A stretch of DNA of 64,000 nucleotides from JAVVEG01 sp032251455 (GCA_032251455.1 JAVVEG010000013.1:1-64000), one strand, 5' to 3'; shown: positions 52,300 through 61,637, counted from the first letter of the stretch. The notes: generated from the sequence alone by a model not told the origin. Numbers and translations: made by a program.

Positions 52300-53112
52300 A
52301 TGCACCCGATCCAGGTAATCGCCGTGACAGGCGGCAAAGGCGGTGTTGGCAAGACCAATATCTCGGTGAATCTCGGGCTGGCCCTGACCGAGATGGGTAA
52401 GCGGGTCATCCTGCTGGATGCCGATCTGGGTCTGGCCAATGTGGATATTCTGCTTGGACTCAAGCCTGACAAGAATATTGCTGATGTGGTAGCGGGGAAA
52501 TGCGAGCTGCGCGATATCATGCTGACAACAAGCTCTGGCCTGAAAGTCATGCCGGCTTCCTCTGGGGTACATTCCCTGACTTCGCTGGGCGCCAGGCAAC
52601 ATGCCGGCATCATCAATGCCTTCAGCACGCTTGCCGATGAGCTGGATATTCTCCTCATCGATACCGCCGCCGGAATCTCCGACAGTGTGATCAGTTTTGT
52701 TCGCGCGGCTCAGGAAGTGCTGCTGGTAGTGTGTGACGAGCCTTCCTCGATCACTGATGCCTATGCCCTGGTCAAGTTGCTCAATCGTGACTTCAATGTG
52801 CAGCGGTTCCGGGTCATTGCCAATATGGCCCGCACCAGCGGTGAGGGCGTGCGCCTGTTCAACAAGTTCATGCACGTAACAGACCGTTTTCTGGACGTCA
52901 ATCTGCAGTATGCTGGTGAGATTCCGTTTGATGATACAGTGCGCAAGGCCACGCAACGCCAAAAGCCTGTACTGGAGGCCTATCCCGGAGGCAAGGCAGC
53001 CCAGGCTTATCGCAAGCTGGCCAAAGAATGCCTGCAATGGCCGATTGAGCAACAGGCCAACGGGCAACTTGAATTTTTTGTGGAAAGACTGGTAGCAGCC
53101 TCAGCAGGTTAA
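52300..53112 (+). CDS. fleN: Flagellar number regulator FleN/FlhG
   Basis: A 270-residue MinD/ParA-type ATPase that limits flagellar number, partly by restraining FleQ and stimulating FlhF. The deviant Walker A is GGKGGVGKTN (11-20), followed by LLDADLGLANVDILLGL and IDTAAGISDSV. The C-terminal part may form a membrane-targeting helix. It starts immediately after the flhF stop, with GAGAGG upstream, and its end overlaps the fliA ATG. Confidence 0.95.
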   Translation: MHPIQVIAVTGGKGGVGKTNISVNLGLALTEMGKRVILLDADLGLANVDILLGLKPDKNIADVVAGKCELRDIMLTTSSGLKVMPASSGVHSLTSLGARQHAGIINAFSTLADELDILLIDTAAGISDSVISFVRAAQEVLLVVCDEPSSITDAYALVKLLNRDFNVQRFRVIANMARTSGEGVRLFNKFMHVTDRFLDVNLQYAGEIPFDDTVRKATQRQKPVLEAYPGGKAAQAYRKLAKECLQWPIEQQANGQLEFFVERLVAASAG

Positions 53113-53852
53113 TGAAGATGACAGGATCAGCCATGGGAGCAGCCTTGTATAACGAAGTGCAGACAGAAAGTCTGAACGATATTGTGATCCGCTATGCCCC
53201 TCTGGTTAAGCGTATTGCTCACCATTTGTTATTGCGGATGCCTGCCAGTGTACAGGTGGATGATCTGATCCAGTCCGGCATGATCGGTTTGCTGGAAGCT
53301 GCCAGCAAATATGATGTCTCCAAAGGGGCCAGTTTCGAGACCTATGCCGGTATCCGCATACGGGGTGCCATGCTTGATGAAATCCGCAAGGGTGACTGGG
53401 CTCCCCGCTCCGTACACCGCAAGTCGCGACAGGTGGCCGAGGCAGTCAAGGCAGTGGAGTCACGAACCGGGACAGATGCCAAGGATCATGAAGTGGCTGA
53501 GGAAATGGGCATTGATATAGACAGCTATTACGCCATTCTGCAGGATGCTTCAGGCAGTCGCTTGTTCAGTTTTGATGATATTACCGATGGCGATGACGCA
53601 CTGATGCACTCAGCCGTCGGAGCGCTGAGTGGCCCGGCGGAAGGTATGCAGAATGAGGCTTTCCGTGAACAATTGGCGGCTGCTATCGATGAGCTGCCGG
53701 AACGGGAGAAACTGGTCCTGTCTCTGTATTATGACGAAGAGCTGAACCTCAAGGAAATTGGGGAAGTGCTGGGGGTCAGCGAATCCAGGGTCAGTCAGAT
53801 TCACAGCCAGGCAGCCCTGCGCCTGCGTGCCCGCCTGGGCGAGTGGCGCTGA
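53112..53852 (+). CDS. fliA: Flagellar sigma-28 factor FliA
   Basis: A 246-residue sigma factor for late flagellar and chemotaxis genes. Regions 2 (DLIQSGMIGLLEAASKYD, FETYAGIRIRGAMLDEIR), 3 and 4 (LPEREKLVLSLYYDEELNLKEIGEVLGVSESRVSQIHSQA) are all readable. ATG 53112 shares a base with the fleN stop (TAATG); ATG 53133 with AGGA six bases upstream is an alternative. Its probable target sites are at 19667 (motY) and 53970 (cheY). Confidence 0.95.
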   Translation: MKMTGSAMGAALYNEVQTESLNDIVIRYAPLVKRIAHHLLLRMPASVQVDDLIQSGMIGLLEAASKYDVSKGASFETYAGIRIRGAMLDEIRKGDWAPRSVHRKSRQVAEAVKAVESRTGTDAKDHEVAEEMGIDIDSYYAILQDASGSRLFSFDDITDGDDALMHSAVGALSGPAEGMQNEAFREQLAAAIDELPEREKLVLSLYYDEELNLKEIGEVLGVSESRVSQIHSQAALRLRARLGEWR

Positions 53853-53969
53853 TACCCACAGTGATGTCCCGCTGCCATTTCCCTGGCAATATCCTCTTAT
53901 TTCTGATCCTGCCGCGCTGATGGTTTGGCTGCTATTCCTGTGCGGCCAGAATTAAATCATGAAATGCCC

Positions 53970-53996
53970 TAAATAAAGTGGCTCAACTGGCGATAA
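53970..53996 (+). promoter_or_regulatory. Sigma-28 promoter upstream of cheY
   Basis: TAAATAAA (53970-53977) and GGCGATAA (53989-53996) are separated by 11 bp, exactly the FliA spacing. The -10 matches 7 of 8 and the -35 5 of 8, keeping the key TAAA and CGATAA. It lies 72 bp before the cheY start. The preceding part of the 216-bp gap after fliA shows no gene. Confidence 0.65.
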
Positions 53997-54068
53997 CCCT
54001 AGACAAAGCTGGGATAAAGCTGTCAATCCATCTGTTATCAGCTCCTGACTGACTATGCGGAGGTCGTT

Positions 54069-54461
54069 TTGAACAAGAACATGAAGATTCTCATCGTGGA
54101 TGATTTTTCGACGATGCGACGAATTATTAAAAATCTGTTGAGAGATCTGGGGTTTACCAATACCGCCGAAGCAGATGACGGAAGTACGGCTCTGCCGATG
54201 CTGGAAGCCGGCAGTTTCGATTTCCTGGTGACCGACTGGAACATGCCTGGCATGACCGGTATTGATTTGCTGAAAGCCTGTCGGGCCAGTGACAAGCTCA
54301 AGAGTTTGCCGGTGCTCATGGTTACGGCAGAGGCCAAACGGGACCAGATCATTGCTGCAGCCCAGGCTGGAGTCAATGGTTATGTGGTCAAACCATTCAC
54401 GGCAGCGGCGCTGCAGGAAAAAATAGAAAAGATTTTCGAGCGTATCGAAACTACCAGTTAA
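54069..54461 (+). CDS. cheY: Chemotaxis response regulator CheY
   Basis: A 130-residue single-domain receiver that binds FliM when phosphorylated. ILIVDDFSTMRR carries the acidic pair, VTDWNMPGMTG the acceptor aspartate, VTAEA the switch threonine and VVKPF the conserved lysine. It is very close to Pseudomonas CheY. The start is TTG 54069 with GGAGG five bases upstream; ATG 54081 would lose that site. Confidence 0.94.
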   Translation: MNKNMKILIVDDFSTMRRIIKNLLRDLGFTNTAEADDGSTALPMLEAGSFDFLVTDWNMPGMTGIDLLKACRASDKLKSLPVLMVTAEAKRDQIIAAAQAGVNGYVVKPFTAAALQEKIEKIFERIETTS

Positions 54462-54474
54462 AGGAAGCCCGACC

Positions 54475-55284
54475 ATGGCGGTAGACAAGACAACAGCAGG
54501 CAGCAACGAAGAGGCGAGCAGTGAGGAATTCACCAGGAAGTTGAAACAGCATACCCTGCAGCTTCTGGAGAAGCTTGAAGCGGATGATATTGGCGCCGCC
54601 AATGAACTGATCCGGGAGATCAATGGCTTCAAGGATCAAACCCTCTACCATGAAATAGGACGCCTGACCCGGGCATTGCACAATGCTCTCAAGGATTTTC
54701 ACCTGGATATAGGCCTGCATGGCTATGTGGAGGTTGAAAGTGAGCTTTCCGAAATAGCCGATGCGCGCAGTCGTTTGCATTATGTGATCAAGCTGACCGA
54801 GGATGCAGCCAATCGCACCATGGACATGGTGGAAGCAAGCGAGCCGGTATTGAGCAATCTGGTTGAAGAGGCAAAGAGCCTGCAGGCGCAGTGGCAGCAG
54901 GCGAAGGGTGGCGATGATCAAGTCAAATTGTATGCCCAGGTCGATAGCCTGTTATCCCGGATGACACAGGATGGTGCCCAACTGCACGGGCGACTCAACG
55001 ATATTTTGATGGCTCAGGGTTTTCAGGATCTCAGTGGTCAGGTAATCAAGCGCGTTATCGATCTGGTCAGTGATGTCGAGCGCAGTCTGGTCCGGCTGGT
55101 CAAGCTGGCCAGCGATGTGGAAGTGGTTGCTGGTGTCAGCAATCCGGTATTGAGCAAACCGGCATCGAAGGCAAACAAAGAGGATCAGTTGCGGGCTGAA
55201 GGCCCTTTGTTGCAGAACACCAAAAGCGTTGTGGTATCTGGCCAGGATGATGTGGATGAACTGTTGTCCAGTCTTGGTTTTTGA
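54475..55284 (+). CDS. cheZ: CheY-P phosphatase CheZ
   Basis: A 269-residue helical phosphatase. GFQDLSGQVIKRVI is the catalytic block, whose glutamine inserts into the CheY active site. The C-terminal DDVDELLSSLGF is the CheY-tethering peptide. ATG 54475 is 13 bp after cheY. Confidence 0.94.
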   Translation: MAVDKTTAGSNEEASSEEFTRKLKQHTLQLLEKLEADDIGAANELIREINGFKDQTLYHEIGRLTRALHNALKDFHLDIGLHGYVEVESELSEIADARSRLHYVIKLTEDAANRTMDMVEASEPVLSNLVEEAKSLQAQWQQAKGGDDQVKLYAQVDSLLSRMTQDGAQLHGRLNDILMAQGFQDLSGQVIKRVIDLVSDVERSLVRLVKLASDVEVVAGVSNPVLSKPASKANKEDQLRAEGPLLQNTKSVVVSGQDDVDELLSSLGF

Positions 55285-55311
55285 AAGCAATACAAAAAAG
55301 GTAAGGTTGTC

Positions 55312-57270
55312 ATGAGCTTTGGAGACGACGAAGAAATTTTACAGGATTTTCTGGTCGAGGCAGCGGAGATACTGGAGCAGTTATCCGAGCAGCTGGTATT
55401 GCTGGAACGCCAGCCTGATGATGCCGCCTTGCTGAATGCCATCTTTCGTGGGTTTCATACCGTCAAGGGCGGAGCCGGGTTTTTGCAACTGACTCCGCTT
55501 GTCGACTGTTGCCATGTCACTGAAAACCTTTTCGACAAATTACGCAATGGTGAACTGCAGGTCAATTCCGAGCTGATGGATATCGTGCTGCAGGTGCTGG
55601 ATGTGGTCAACGCCATGTTTGAGCAGCTTAGGGGGCAGGAAGCAATCACTCCCGCTGATCCCGCCCTGCTGGAATTACTGCAGCAGTTGGTTGCCGGGGA
55701 AACACTGGCAAGGGAGAGTGTCGATACACCAGTTATGGCTGAACCAGCGTCAACTCAGGAGATGGCCACTGGCGATGAAATCACAGAGGCCGAATTTGAG
55801 GCTTTGCTGGATAGTCTGCAGGCCGATGATGATAAAGCGTCCACTGTGGCTGCTGAAATGACAACTTCCCCCGAGATTAAATCTACGGCGGAAATTCCAC
55901 AGGAAGCCAGCGATTCAACGAAAAACGCACAGGCCGGCGATGATGAGATAAGTGATGATGAGTTCGAGGCATTGCTGGACACCCTGCATGGCCCGGGTGC
56001 ACACAAGGGCTTGCCCGAGCAGGCAGAGAAACAGCGTGTCAAGCCTGCCCCGGTTGTTTCTCAACCACCCCAGGAAATGGCAGTTAACAAAGAGAATCAA
56101 TCTGTCGGAGAGGCAACTGTTCGGGTCGATACCAAGCGCCTTGATGAAATCATGAATATGGTGGGTGAGCTGGTACTGGTTAGGAACCGCCTGGTAAGAA
56201 TTGGTTTGGACGCAAATGATGAAGTTCTTTCCAAGGCCCTTGCCAACCTGGATCTGGTCACGGCCGATCTGCAGACCTCGGTAATGAAAACCCGTATGCA
56301 GCCGATCAAAAAAGTATTCGGGCGTTTCCCACGTGTAGTAAGAGATCTGGCACGTAATCTTGGCAAGGAAGTGACTCTGGAGTTGCATGGCGAGGAGACA
56401 GATCTGGACAAGAACCTGGTCGAGGCTCTGGCCGACCCGCTGGTCCACCTGGTCCGCAATGCGGTCGATCACGGTATAGAGCTGCCGGATGCAAGAGAGC
56501 GCAACGGCAAGTCCCGCCAGGGTTCGATTCTGCTGGCTGCGGAACAGGAAGGTGATCATATTCTGTTGTCGATTGCCGATGACGGCAATGGTATGGATCC
56601 AGATGTGTTGAGGAACAAGGCCGTACAGAAAGGGATTCTGGATCGGGATGCAGCCGACAGGCTCAGCGCAGCTGAATGTTTTGATTTGATTTTTGCTCCC
56701 GGGTTTTCCACCAAAACCGAAGTCTCTGATGTGTCCGGCCGGGGCGTCGGAATGGATGTGGTAAAAACCAGAATCGCGCAGCTGAATGGCGCGATCAGTA
56801 TCGATTCGAAAGCCGGGCGTGGTACCCGCATCGAAATCAAGGTGCCCCTGACCTTGGCGATCATGCCTACCCTTATGGTGATGATTGGAGATCAGACTTT
56901 TGCCCTGCCGCTGGCCAGTGTCAATGAAATTTTTGATCTGGATATGCAGCGTACCAATGTGGTTGATGGGCAACAGGTGGTCACGGTCCGCGACAAGGCT
57001 TTACCCTTGTACCATTTGCGCCGCTGGCTGGTCGATGCATCGTATCGTGCAGAAAGCGACTGCACAGCCAATGTGGTCATCGTATCGATAGGAACACAAC
57101 GCATAGGTTTTGTTGTTGATCATCTGGTCGGGCAGGAAGAGGTGGTCATCAAACCTTTGGGGAGAATGTTACATGGCACTCCTGGCATGGCAGGAGCAAC
57201 CATAACCGGAGATGGGCGCATTGCCATCATTCTGGATATTCCGGGATTGCTCAAGCGTTATGCAGGATAA
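55312..57270 (+). CDS. cheA: Chemotaxis histidine kinase CheA
   Basis: A 652-residue kinase of the core signalling array. The HPt domain holds H49 (FHTVKGGAGF). A long acidic linker replaces a recognisable P2 domain and contains two related motifs, DEITEAEFEALLDSL (156-170) and DEISDDEFEALLDTL (212-226). The dimerisation, ATPase (HLVRNAVDHGIE, GRGVGMDVV) and CheW-like P5 domains follow. ATG 55312 lies 27 bp after cheZ. Confidence 0.95.
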   Translation: MSFGDDEEILQDFLVEAAEILEQLSEQLVLLERQPDDAALLNAIFRGFHTVKGGAGFLQLTPLVDCCHVTENLFDKLRNGELQVNSELMDIVLQVLDVVNAMFEQLRGQEAITPADPALLELLQQLVAGETLARESVDTPVMAEPASTQEMATGDEITEAEFEALLDSLQADDDKASTVAAEMTTSPEIKSTAEIPQEASDSTKNAQAGDDEISDDEFEALLDTLHGPGAHKGLPEQAEKQRVKPAPVVSQPPQEMAVNKENQSVGEATVRVDTKRLDEIMNMVGELVLVRNRLVRIGLDANDEVLSKALANLDLVTADLQTSVMKTRMQPIKKVFGRFPRVVRDLARNLGKEVTLELHGEETDLDKNLVEALADPLVHLVRNAVDHGIELPDARERNGKSRQGSILLAAEQEGDHILLSIADDGNGMDPDVLRNKAVQKGILDRDAADRLSAAECFDLIFAPGFSTKTEVSDVSGRGVGMDVVKTRIAQLNGAISIDSKAGRGTRIEIKVPLTLAIMPTLMVMIGDQTFALPLASVNEIFDLDMQRTNVVDGQQVVTVRDKALPLYHLRRWLVDASYRAESDCTANVVIVSIGTQRIGFVVDHLVGQEEVVIKPLGRMLHGTPGMAGATITGDGRIAIILDIPGLLKRYAG

Positions 57271-57276
57271 TCGCCA

Positions 57277-58332
57277 ATGACAATAAGGGTGTTGGTTGTC
57301 GATGACTCGGGATTTTTCAGGAGACGTTTGTGTGAGCTTATTGCAAGCCACCCATTGCTGGAGGTTGCAGGGTCAGCGACAAATGGTCAGGAAGCCATAA
57401 GCAAGGCTGAAAGCCTGAAGCCGGATGTCATTACCATGGATTACGAAATGCCGGTAATGGATGGAATTACGGCGGTTCGGGAGATAACCCGCACATTGGC
57501 CATTCCGGTGTTGATGTTTTCTTCGCTGACCTATGAGGGAGCGCGAGTCACCCTGGATGCTCTTGAGGCGGGTGCGATTGATTACCTGCCTAAAAATTTC
57601 GAAGAAATTTCGCGCAATCCGGATGAGACCCGCAAGCTGCTTTGCGAAAGAATTATCCTGGTATCCAGAAGCCGGCCGAACAGGAATCGACCATCGATCG
57701 CGGCCACGACAGCCAAGGCCATGCCGCCAGACAGGGCAGTTGCGGACTCGAAGAGGCGCCATTCAGCGGCTTCATTGGTCGTCATAGGGGCTTCAACGGG
57801 GGGGCCGATGGCTTTGCAGCAGGTTCTGGTCAATCTGCCAGCCAATTTTCCTGTTCCTGTATTGCTGGTTCAGCATATGCCTGGCAGTTTTACCAAGGCG
57901 TTCGCCGAACGCCTCAACCGCCTCTGTCGGGTAAGCGTGGCAGAGGCCGAGGATGGCCAGACCCTGCAGGCAGGCAAAGTGTTATTGGCGCCAGGTGGCA
58001 TGCAGATGGTACTGGATGGAAGAAGGCAGGGGACGGTAAAGGTTATCAGTGGAGATGAAAGATTGAATTACCGCCCATCTCTGGATTTGACCTTTGGTTC
58101 TGCTGCCAGGGAGTATGGTTCCCGGGTTTTGGGTATCGTGTTGACCGGGATGGGGGCCGATGGCAAGGAAGGCGCCAGAATGTTGAAGGAGCAGGGAGCA
58201 AAAATCTGGGCCCAGGATGAACAAAGTTGTGTGATTTATGGTATGCCGATGGCTGTGATGCGAGCTGGCCTGGTAGATGAGCAGCTTGACTTGGCAGAAA
58301 TCGGTCAACGGTTGTGCGAAGAGTTTAATTGA
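57277..58332 (+). CDS. cheB: Chemotaxis methylesterase CheB
   Basis: A 351-residue protein with a receiver (D55 in ITMDYEMPVMDG) and a methylesterase domain: S in GASTGG (about 173), H in VQHMPGSFT and D in GMGADG form the catalytic triad. It removes receptor methyl groups when phosphorylated by CheA. It is directly followed by parC, whereas Pseudomonas has motC and motD here. Confidence 0.95.
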   Translation: MTIRVLVVDDSGFFRRRLCELIASHPLLEVAGSATNGQEAISKAESLKPDVITMDYEMPVMDGITAVREITRTLAIPVLMFSSLTYEGARVTLDALEAGAIDYLPKNFEEISRNPDETRKLLCERIILVSRSRPNRNRPSIAATTAKAMPPDRAVADSKRRHSAASLVVIGASTGGPMALQQVLVNLPANFPVPVLLVQHMPGSFTKAFAERLNRLCRVSVAEAEDGQTLQAGKVLLAPGGMQMVLDGRRQGTVKVISGDERLNYRPSLDLTFGSAAREYGSRVLGIVLTGMGADGKEGARMLKEQGAKIWAQDEQSCVIYGMPMAVMRAGLVDEQLDLAEIGQRLCEEFN

Positions 58333-58333
58333 T

Positions 58334-59092
58334 ATGCGTGTCTGGTCGGTGGCCAATCAAAAAGGGGGCGTCGGGAAAACCACGACGGTTGTGGCCCTGG
58401 GCAGTCTGCTGGCGGCCAGTGGCAAACGTGTGTTGATGCTTGATCTTGATCCTCAGGGTTCCTTGAGCAGTTATTTCCGTCTGCAACCGGACACTCTCAA
58501 GCGCAGCAGCTATGAGCTTTTTGTCAACAATGGACTTTCTGCCAGTTCGGTGGCCGAGCTGGTTTTGCCCATGACGGACAGGAATCTGTCCTTGTTGCCA
58601 GCCAGTACCAGTCTGGCCACCCTGGAGCGTTCGCTGCCTGGCAAGGACGGTATGGGGCTTGCCGTGGCCAAGGGCTTGAGCCTGCTCTGGGATGACTATG
58701 ACCATGTGCTTATCGATACGCCGCCGACCCTGGGCGTGTTGCTGATCAATGCCCTGGCAGCCTGTGAAAAATTATTGATTCCGGTGCAGACAGAGTTCCT
58801 GGCTCTGAAAGGGCTGGAAAGAATGATGAATACCTTGCAGATGGTGATGCGGTCTCAGCAAAAAAACCTGTCGTACCTGATCATCCCTACCTTGTTTGAT
58901 CGCAGGACTCAGGCCGGGGTCAACAGTCTGCGCAGCCTGCGCAGTTCTTACCCCGATTCAATCTGGCAGGCAGTGATTCCGGTTGATACGCGTTTGCGGG
59001 ATGCCAGTGCCAAAGGTGTCACTCCGGTAAGTCTGGACCCTGACAGTCGTGGCTTGAAGGCATACCGGGCCTTGTTGAAGGCTGTGATGTGA
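58334..59092 (+). CDS. parC: ParA-family ATPase ParC (chemotaxis array placement)
   Basis: A 252-residue ParA/MinD ATPase with KGGVGKTTT at 10-18, LDLDPQGSLS and LIDTPPTLG. In Vibrio and Pseudomonas the equivalent gene in the che cluster (ParC) brings arrays to the cell pole with ParP. Plasmid or chromosome partition is unlikely, because no parB or centromere site is near. ATG 58334 starts just after the cheB stop; upstream in-frame ATG 58277 lies inside cheB. Confidence 0.85.
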   Translation: MRVWSVANQKGGVGKTTTVVALGSLLAASGKRVLMLDLDPQGSLSSYFRLQPDTLKRSSYELFVNNGLSASSVAELVLPMTDRNLSLLPASTSLATLERSLPGKDGMGLAVAKGLSLLWDDYDHVLIDTPPTLGVLLINALAACEKLLIPVQTEFLALKGLERMMNTLQMVMRSQQKNLSYLIIPTLFDRRTQAGVNSLRSLRSSYPDSIWQAVIPVDTRLRDASAKGVTPVSLDPDSRGLKAYRALLKAVM

Positions 59093-59104
59093 GGGGATCA
59101 GGGC

Positions 59105-59791
59105 ATGACTGAAAGTAAGCAACAGTTTGCTCCAGCCCTCAAGGCAAACCTGAATCCTCTGGTCCAGACCTATCTGGATGCGCTGTTGCATACGGCAACC
59201 GCAGCAGAAAGTACGCAACAGGATAAACCGGCAGACTGTTCCACAGTCTCGCCAATAATCACCCAGCCCAATATGAAGGGGAAGCAGAAGAAGCTTGTCG
59301 GCAGCCCAGTGCCGGGCCGACGTCCTGATTGGGCCCAGTCTCCTTTTTCCTGCCTGTTGTTTGAAGTGGGGGGGCTTAGAATTGCCGCCCCCTTGATTGA
59401 TCTGGGGGGGATTACTGTCTTGTCGGAGATAACGCCGATTTTTGCCCAGCCCGATTGGTTTATGGGGATTCTGCGCTGGAATGAACGCAGTATCAAGGTG
59501 ATCGATACTGCCAGTCTGATCATGCCCAAACAGCGCAATGACAGTGATGAAACACACTATGAGTGTGTGCTGATGCTGGAAGGAACTGACTGGGGCTTGG
59601 CCATAGACAAGGCAACTGAATCCTTGACGATTGCCCCGGAAGCAGTTCGTTGGCGCAGCAATCCAGCCTCCCGTCCCTGGTTGCTGGGCACGGTGGCTGA
59701 TCAGATGTGCGCTTTGCTGGATGTCAGGGCAATCATCGGCAGCCAGTTTGTACAAAACGCATCAATCCCAGGGTCTGCCCCCTCAGTCTGA
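59105..59791 (+). CDS. parP: CheW-domain protein ParP
   Basis: A 228-residue protein with a variable first 75 residues (Gln, Pro and Lys rich) and a C-terminal CheW-like domain (CLLFEVGGLRIAAPLIDLGGI, RSIKVIDTASLI, LLGTVADQMCALLDV). It is the expected partner of ParC, linking it to CheA. Name by position and domain; the binding parts cannot be proved from sequence. Confidence 0.78.
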   Translation: MTESKQQFAPALKANLNPLVQTYLDALLHTATAAESTQQDKPADCSTVSPIITQPNMKGKQKKLVGSPVPGRRPDWAQSPFSCLLFEVGGLRIAAPLIDLGGITVLSEITPIFAQPDWFMGILRWNERSIKVIDTASLIMPKQRNDSDETHYECVLMLEGTDWGLAIDKATESLTIAPEAVRWRSNPASRPWLLGTVADQMCALLDVRAIIGSQFVQNASIPGSAPSV

Positions 59792-59807
59792 TGGGTTTGA
59801 TGGATAC

Positions 59808-59823
59808 TGGCACGGATAGTGCT
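59808..59823 (+). promoter_or_regulatory. Sigma-54-like site upstream of cheW
   Basis: TGGCAC-GGATA-GTGCT matches TGGCAC-N5-TTGCW except for one base in the -12 half and keeps GG and GC 10 bp apart. It lies in the 112-bp gap before cheW, with a predicted start near 59835. Confidence 0.5.
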
Positions 59824-59903
59824 TTCTTATTGGCAGGTCGGGGTAAATCAGGTCAGATTCAAGCCCCAGGTGATGAATTTTTGACAGTTGGCGAGGATGA
59901 ACA

Positions 59904-60383
59904 ATGGGTGAAGCAATCACAAGCAACTCGAATGACAGCATGCTGCAATGGGTAACCTTCCAACTGAACAATGAAACCTATGGTGTCAATGTTATGGCAG
60001 TCAAGGAAGTGCTGCGGTTTGATTCCGTAGCCCCTGTGCCTGGCGCACCGGATTATGTCATGGGTATCATCAATATCAGGGGAACGGTGATTTCGGTTAT
60101 CGATGCACGTAACCGATTCAATTTGCCGCAGGTACCTCAGGATGAAAATACCCGCATAGTGATCCTTGAAATAAATCGTTATGTCATCGGCATGGTCGTG
60201 GACAGTGTCGCCGAGGTGGTTTATCTGCGTCAGTCAGAGATAGAAAGCCCGCCCAACACTGGCCAGGATGAGTCGGCCCGTTTCATTCAGGGGGTAAGCA
60301 ACAAGAATGGACAACTGTTGATACTTGTGGATATGAATAGCCTGCTCAGTGAAGAAGAGTTGTCTGAGCTGGATCAATACTGA
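59904..60383 (+). CDS. cheW: Chemotaxis coupling protein CheW
   Basis: A 159-residue adaptor joining receptors to CheA. WVTFQLNNETYGVNVMAVKEVLR, VMGIINIRGTVISVIDAR and GMVVDSVAEVV are the CheW signatures. ATG 59904 follows GAGGATGAACA. It may have its own promoter (see the sigma-54-like site). Confidence 0.95.
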   Translation: MGEAITSNSNDSMLQWVTFQLNNETYGVNVMAVKEVLRFDSVAPVPGAPDYVMGIINIRGTVISVIDARNRFNLPQVPQDENTRIVILEINRYVIGMVVDSVAEVVYLRQSEIESPPNTGQDESARFIQGVSNKNGQLLILVDMNSLLSEEELSELDQY

Positions 60384-60449
60384 TTTCAACAGCCGGCAGC
60401 TTCATCCGGGTAGATGAAGCAAGCTTGCTGTGCACAGGAGTACCTGAAG

Positions 60450-60857
60450 ATGTCAATGAATCTGCTATTGCCAGTATTAGTCGTGCTCAGTCTGTTGCCG
60501 GCCTCAATGGCTCTGTTTTATGCCCGTCGCTGCTGGCTGCAGACAAGGCGCTTGGAGACTGAATTGCGCAATAGCAATGAACGCCTCGAGAAATCGATAA
60601 AGATGATGCTGTTCATGCAGAAATGCCTGCGCAGCCTGCAACAGCAGACAGTGGAGGCAGGACGCAAGCTCAGGCAGACCAGCAGCCGGCAACAGGAGCT
60701 CGAAACCCGTGATTTCAACAATGTTGCCTATCTTCATGCCAGTAAACTGGTCAGGATGGGAGCGGACTCCGAGGAATTGATCAACAACTGCGGTCTGTCT
60801 CCAGCTGAAGCCCGGCTTCTGGCCATGATGCATGAGGGTCAGAAAGGCAGGGCTTGA
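60450..60857 (+). CDS. DUF2802 membrane-anchored protein
   Basis: A 135-residue protein with one N-terminal membrane helix (about 4-22), a coiled coil (about 28-75) and a conserved C-terminal block (VAYLHASKLVRMGADSEELINNCGLSPAEARLLAMMH) that looks like a helix-turn-helix-like DUF2802 module. It is found at this position after cheW in Pseudomonas. Its role is unknown. ATG 60450 has AGGAG nine bases upstream; an ATG at 60414 lacks this. Confidence 0.75.
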   Translation: MSMNLLLPVLVVLSLLPASMALFYARRCWLQTRRLETELRNSNERLEKSIKMMLFMQKCLRSLQQQTVEAGRKLRQTSSRQQELETRDFNNVAYLHASKLVRMGADSEELINNCGLSPAEARLLAMMHEGQKGRA

Positions 60858-60953
60858 TTCTCCAATCCTCGCTGCAGTCTGGCTTTCCGCATTTGCTGCG
60901 GTTTCTCAGGTATAATCTGCCGGCTTTGATCATTCGTTGCCGGAAACCACTTT

Positions 60954-61637
60954 ATGCGTACACCCAGCACCACACAATCCAGGTCTGCACCTGAGACCGG
61001 AGTCCTGCGTGCGCAGCAACTTTATTGTGAGCGTGATGACCGTGTACTGTTTGCCGGCCTGGATTTTGCCCTGCAGCCGGGGGAATTGCTGCAAGTCAAA
61101 GGCAGTAACGGCAGTGGCAAAACCACGCTGTTGCGAATTATCTGTGGTCTCAACGATAACTTTGAAGGCGCTCTTTTCTGGCAGCAGCAGCCGCTGCCGG
61201 AAGTGCGGGAAGAATTTCTGGCCTCATTGCTTTACATAGGCCACAAGGTCGGCGTCAACAAGGTCTTGAGTCCACGCGAAAATCTGCGCTGGAGTACAAG
61301 CCTGCAGGCCGGTACGCGCACTCTTGGCATCGAGGAGGCGCTGGCACTGACAGGCCTGGCCGGTTATGAAGATGTGCCTTGTCATAATCTGTCTGCAGGC
61401 CAACAACAGCGGGTTTCCCTGGCTCGACTGCATCTCAGCCAGGCCTGTCTGTGGGTTCTGGATGAGCCATTTACCACGCTTGATGTCCATGGTGTCGCTG
61501 CGCTGGAGGCATTGCTGGATGAACATGTCAGGGCGGGCGGTATGGCTCTGGTCACGACGCATCACCGCCTTCAGCTTGCCTGTTCGATACGTGAACTGAA
61601 CCTGGATACAGCCAGCACTCAGGGAGAAGTGGTATGA
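60954..61637 (+). CDS. ccmA: Heme exporter ATPase CcmA
   Basis: A 227-residue ABC ATPase of the cytochrome c maturation system, releasing holo-CcmE from CcmC. Walker A is GSNGSGKTT (about 50-58), the signature NLSAGQQQRVSLARL, and Walker B CLWVLDEPFTTLD. ATG 60954 is used. A TATAAT at 60911-60916 may be its -10, but no -35 at proper spacing is visible. Confidence 0.94.
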   Translation: MRTPSTTQSRSAPETGVLRAQQLYCERDDRVLFAGLDFALQPGELLQVKGSNGSGKTTLLRIICGLNDNFEGALFWQQQPLPEVREEFLASLLYIGHKVGVNKVLSPRENLRWSTSLQAGTRTLGIEEALALTGLAGYEDVPCHNLSAGQQQRVSLARLHLSQACLWVLDEPFTTLDVHGVAALEALLDEHVRAGGMALVTTHHRLQLACSIRELNLDTASTQGEVV

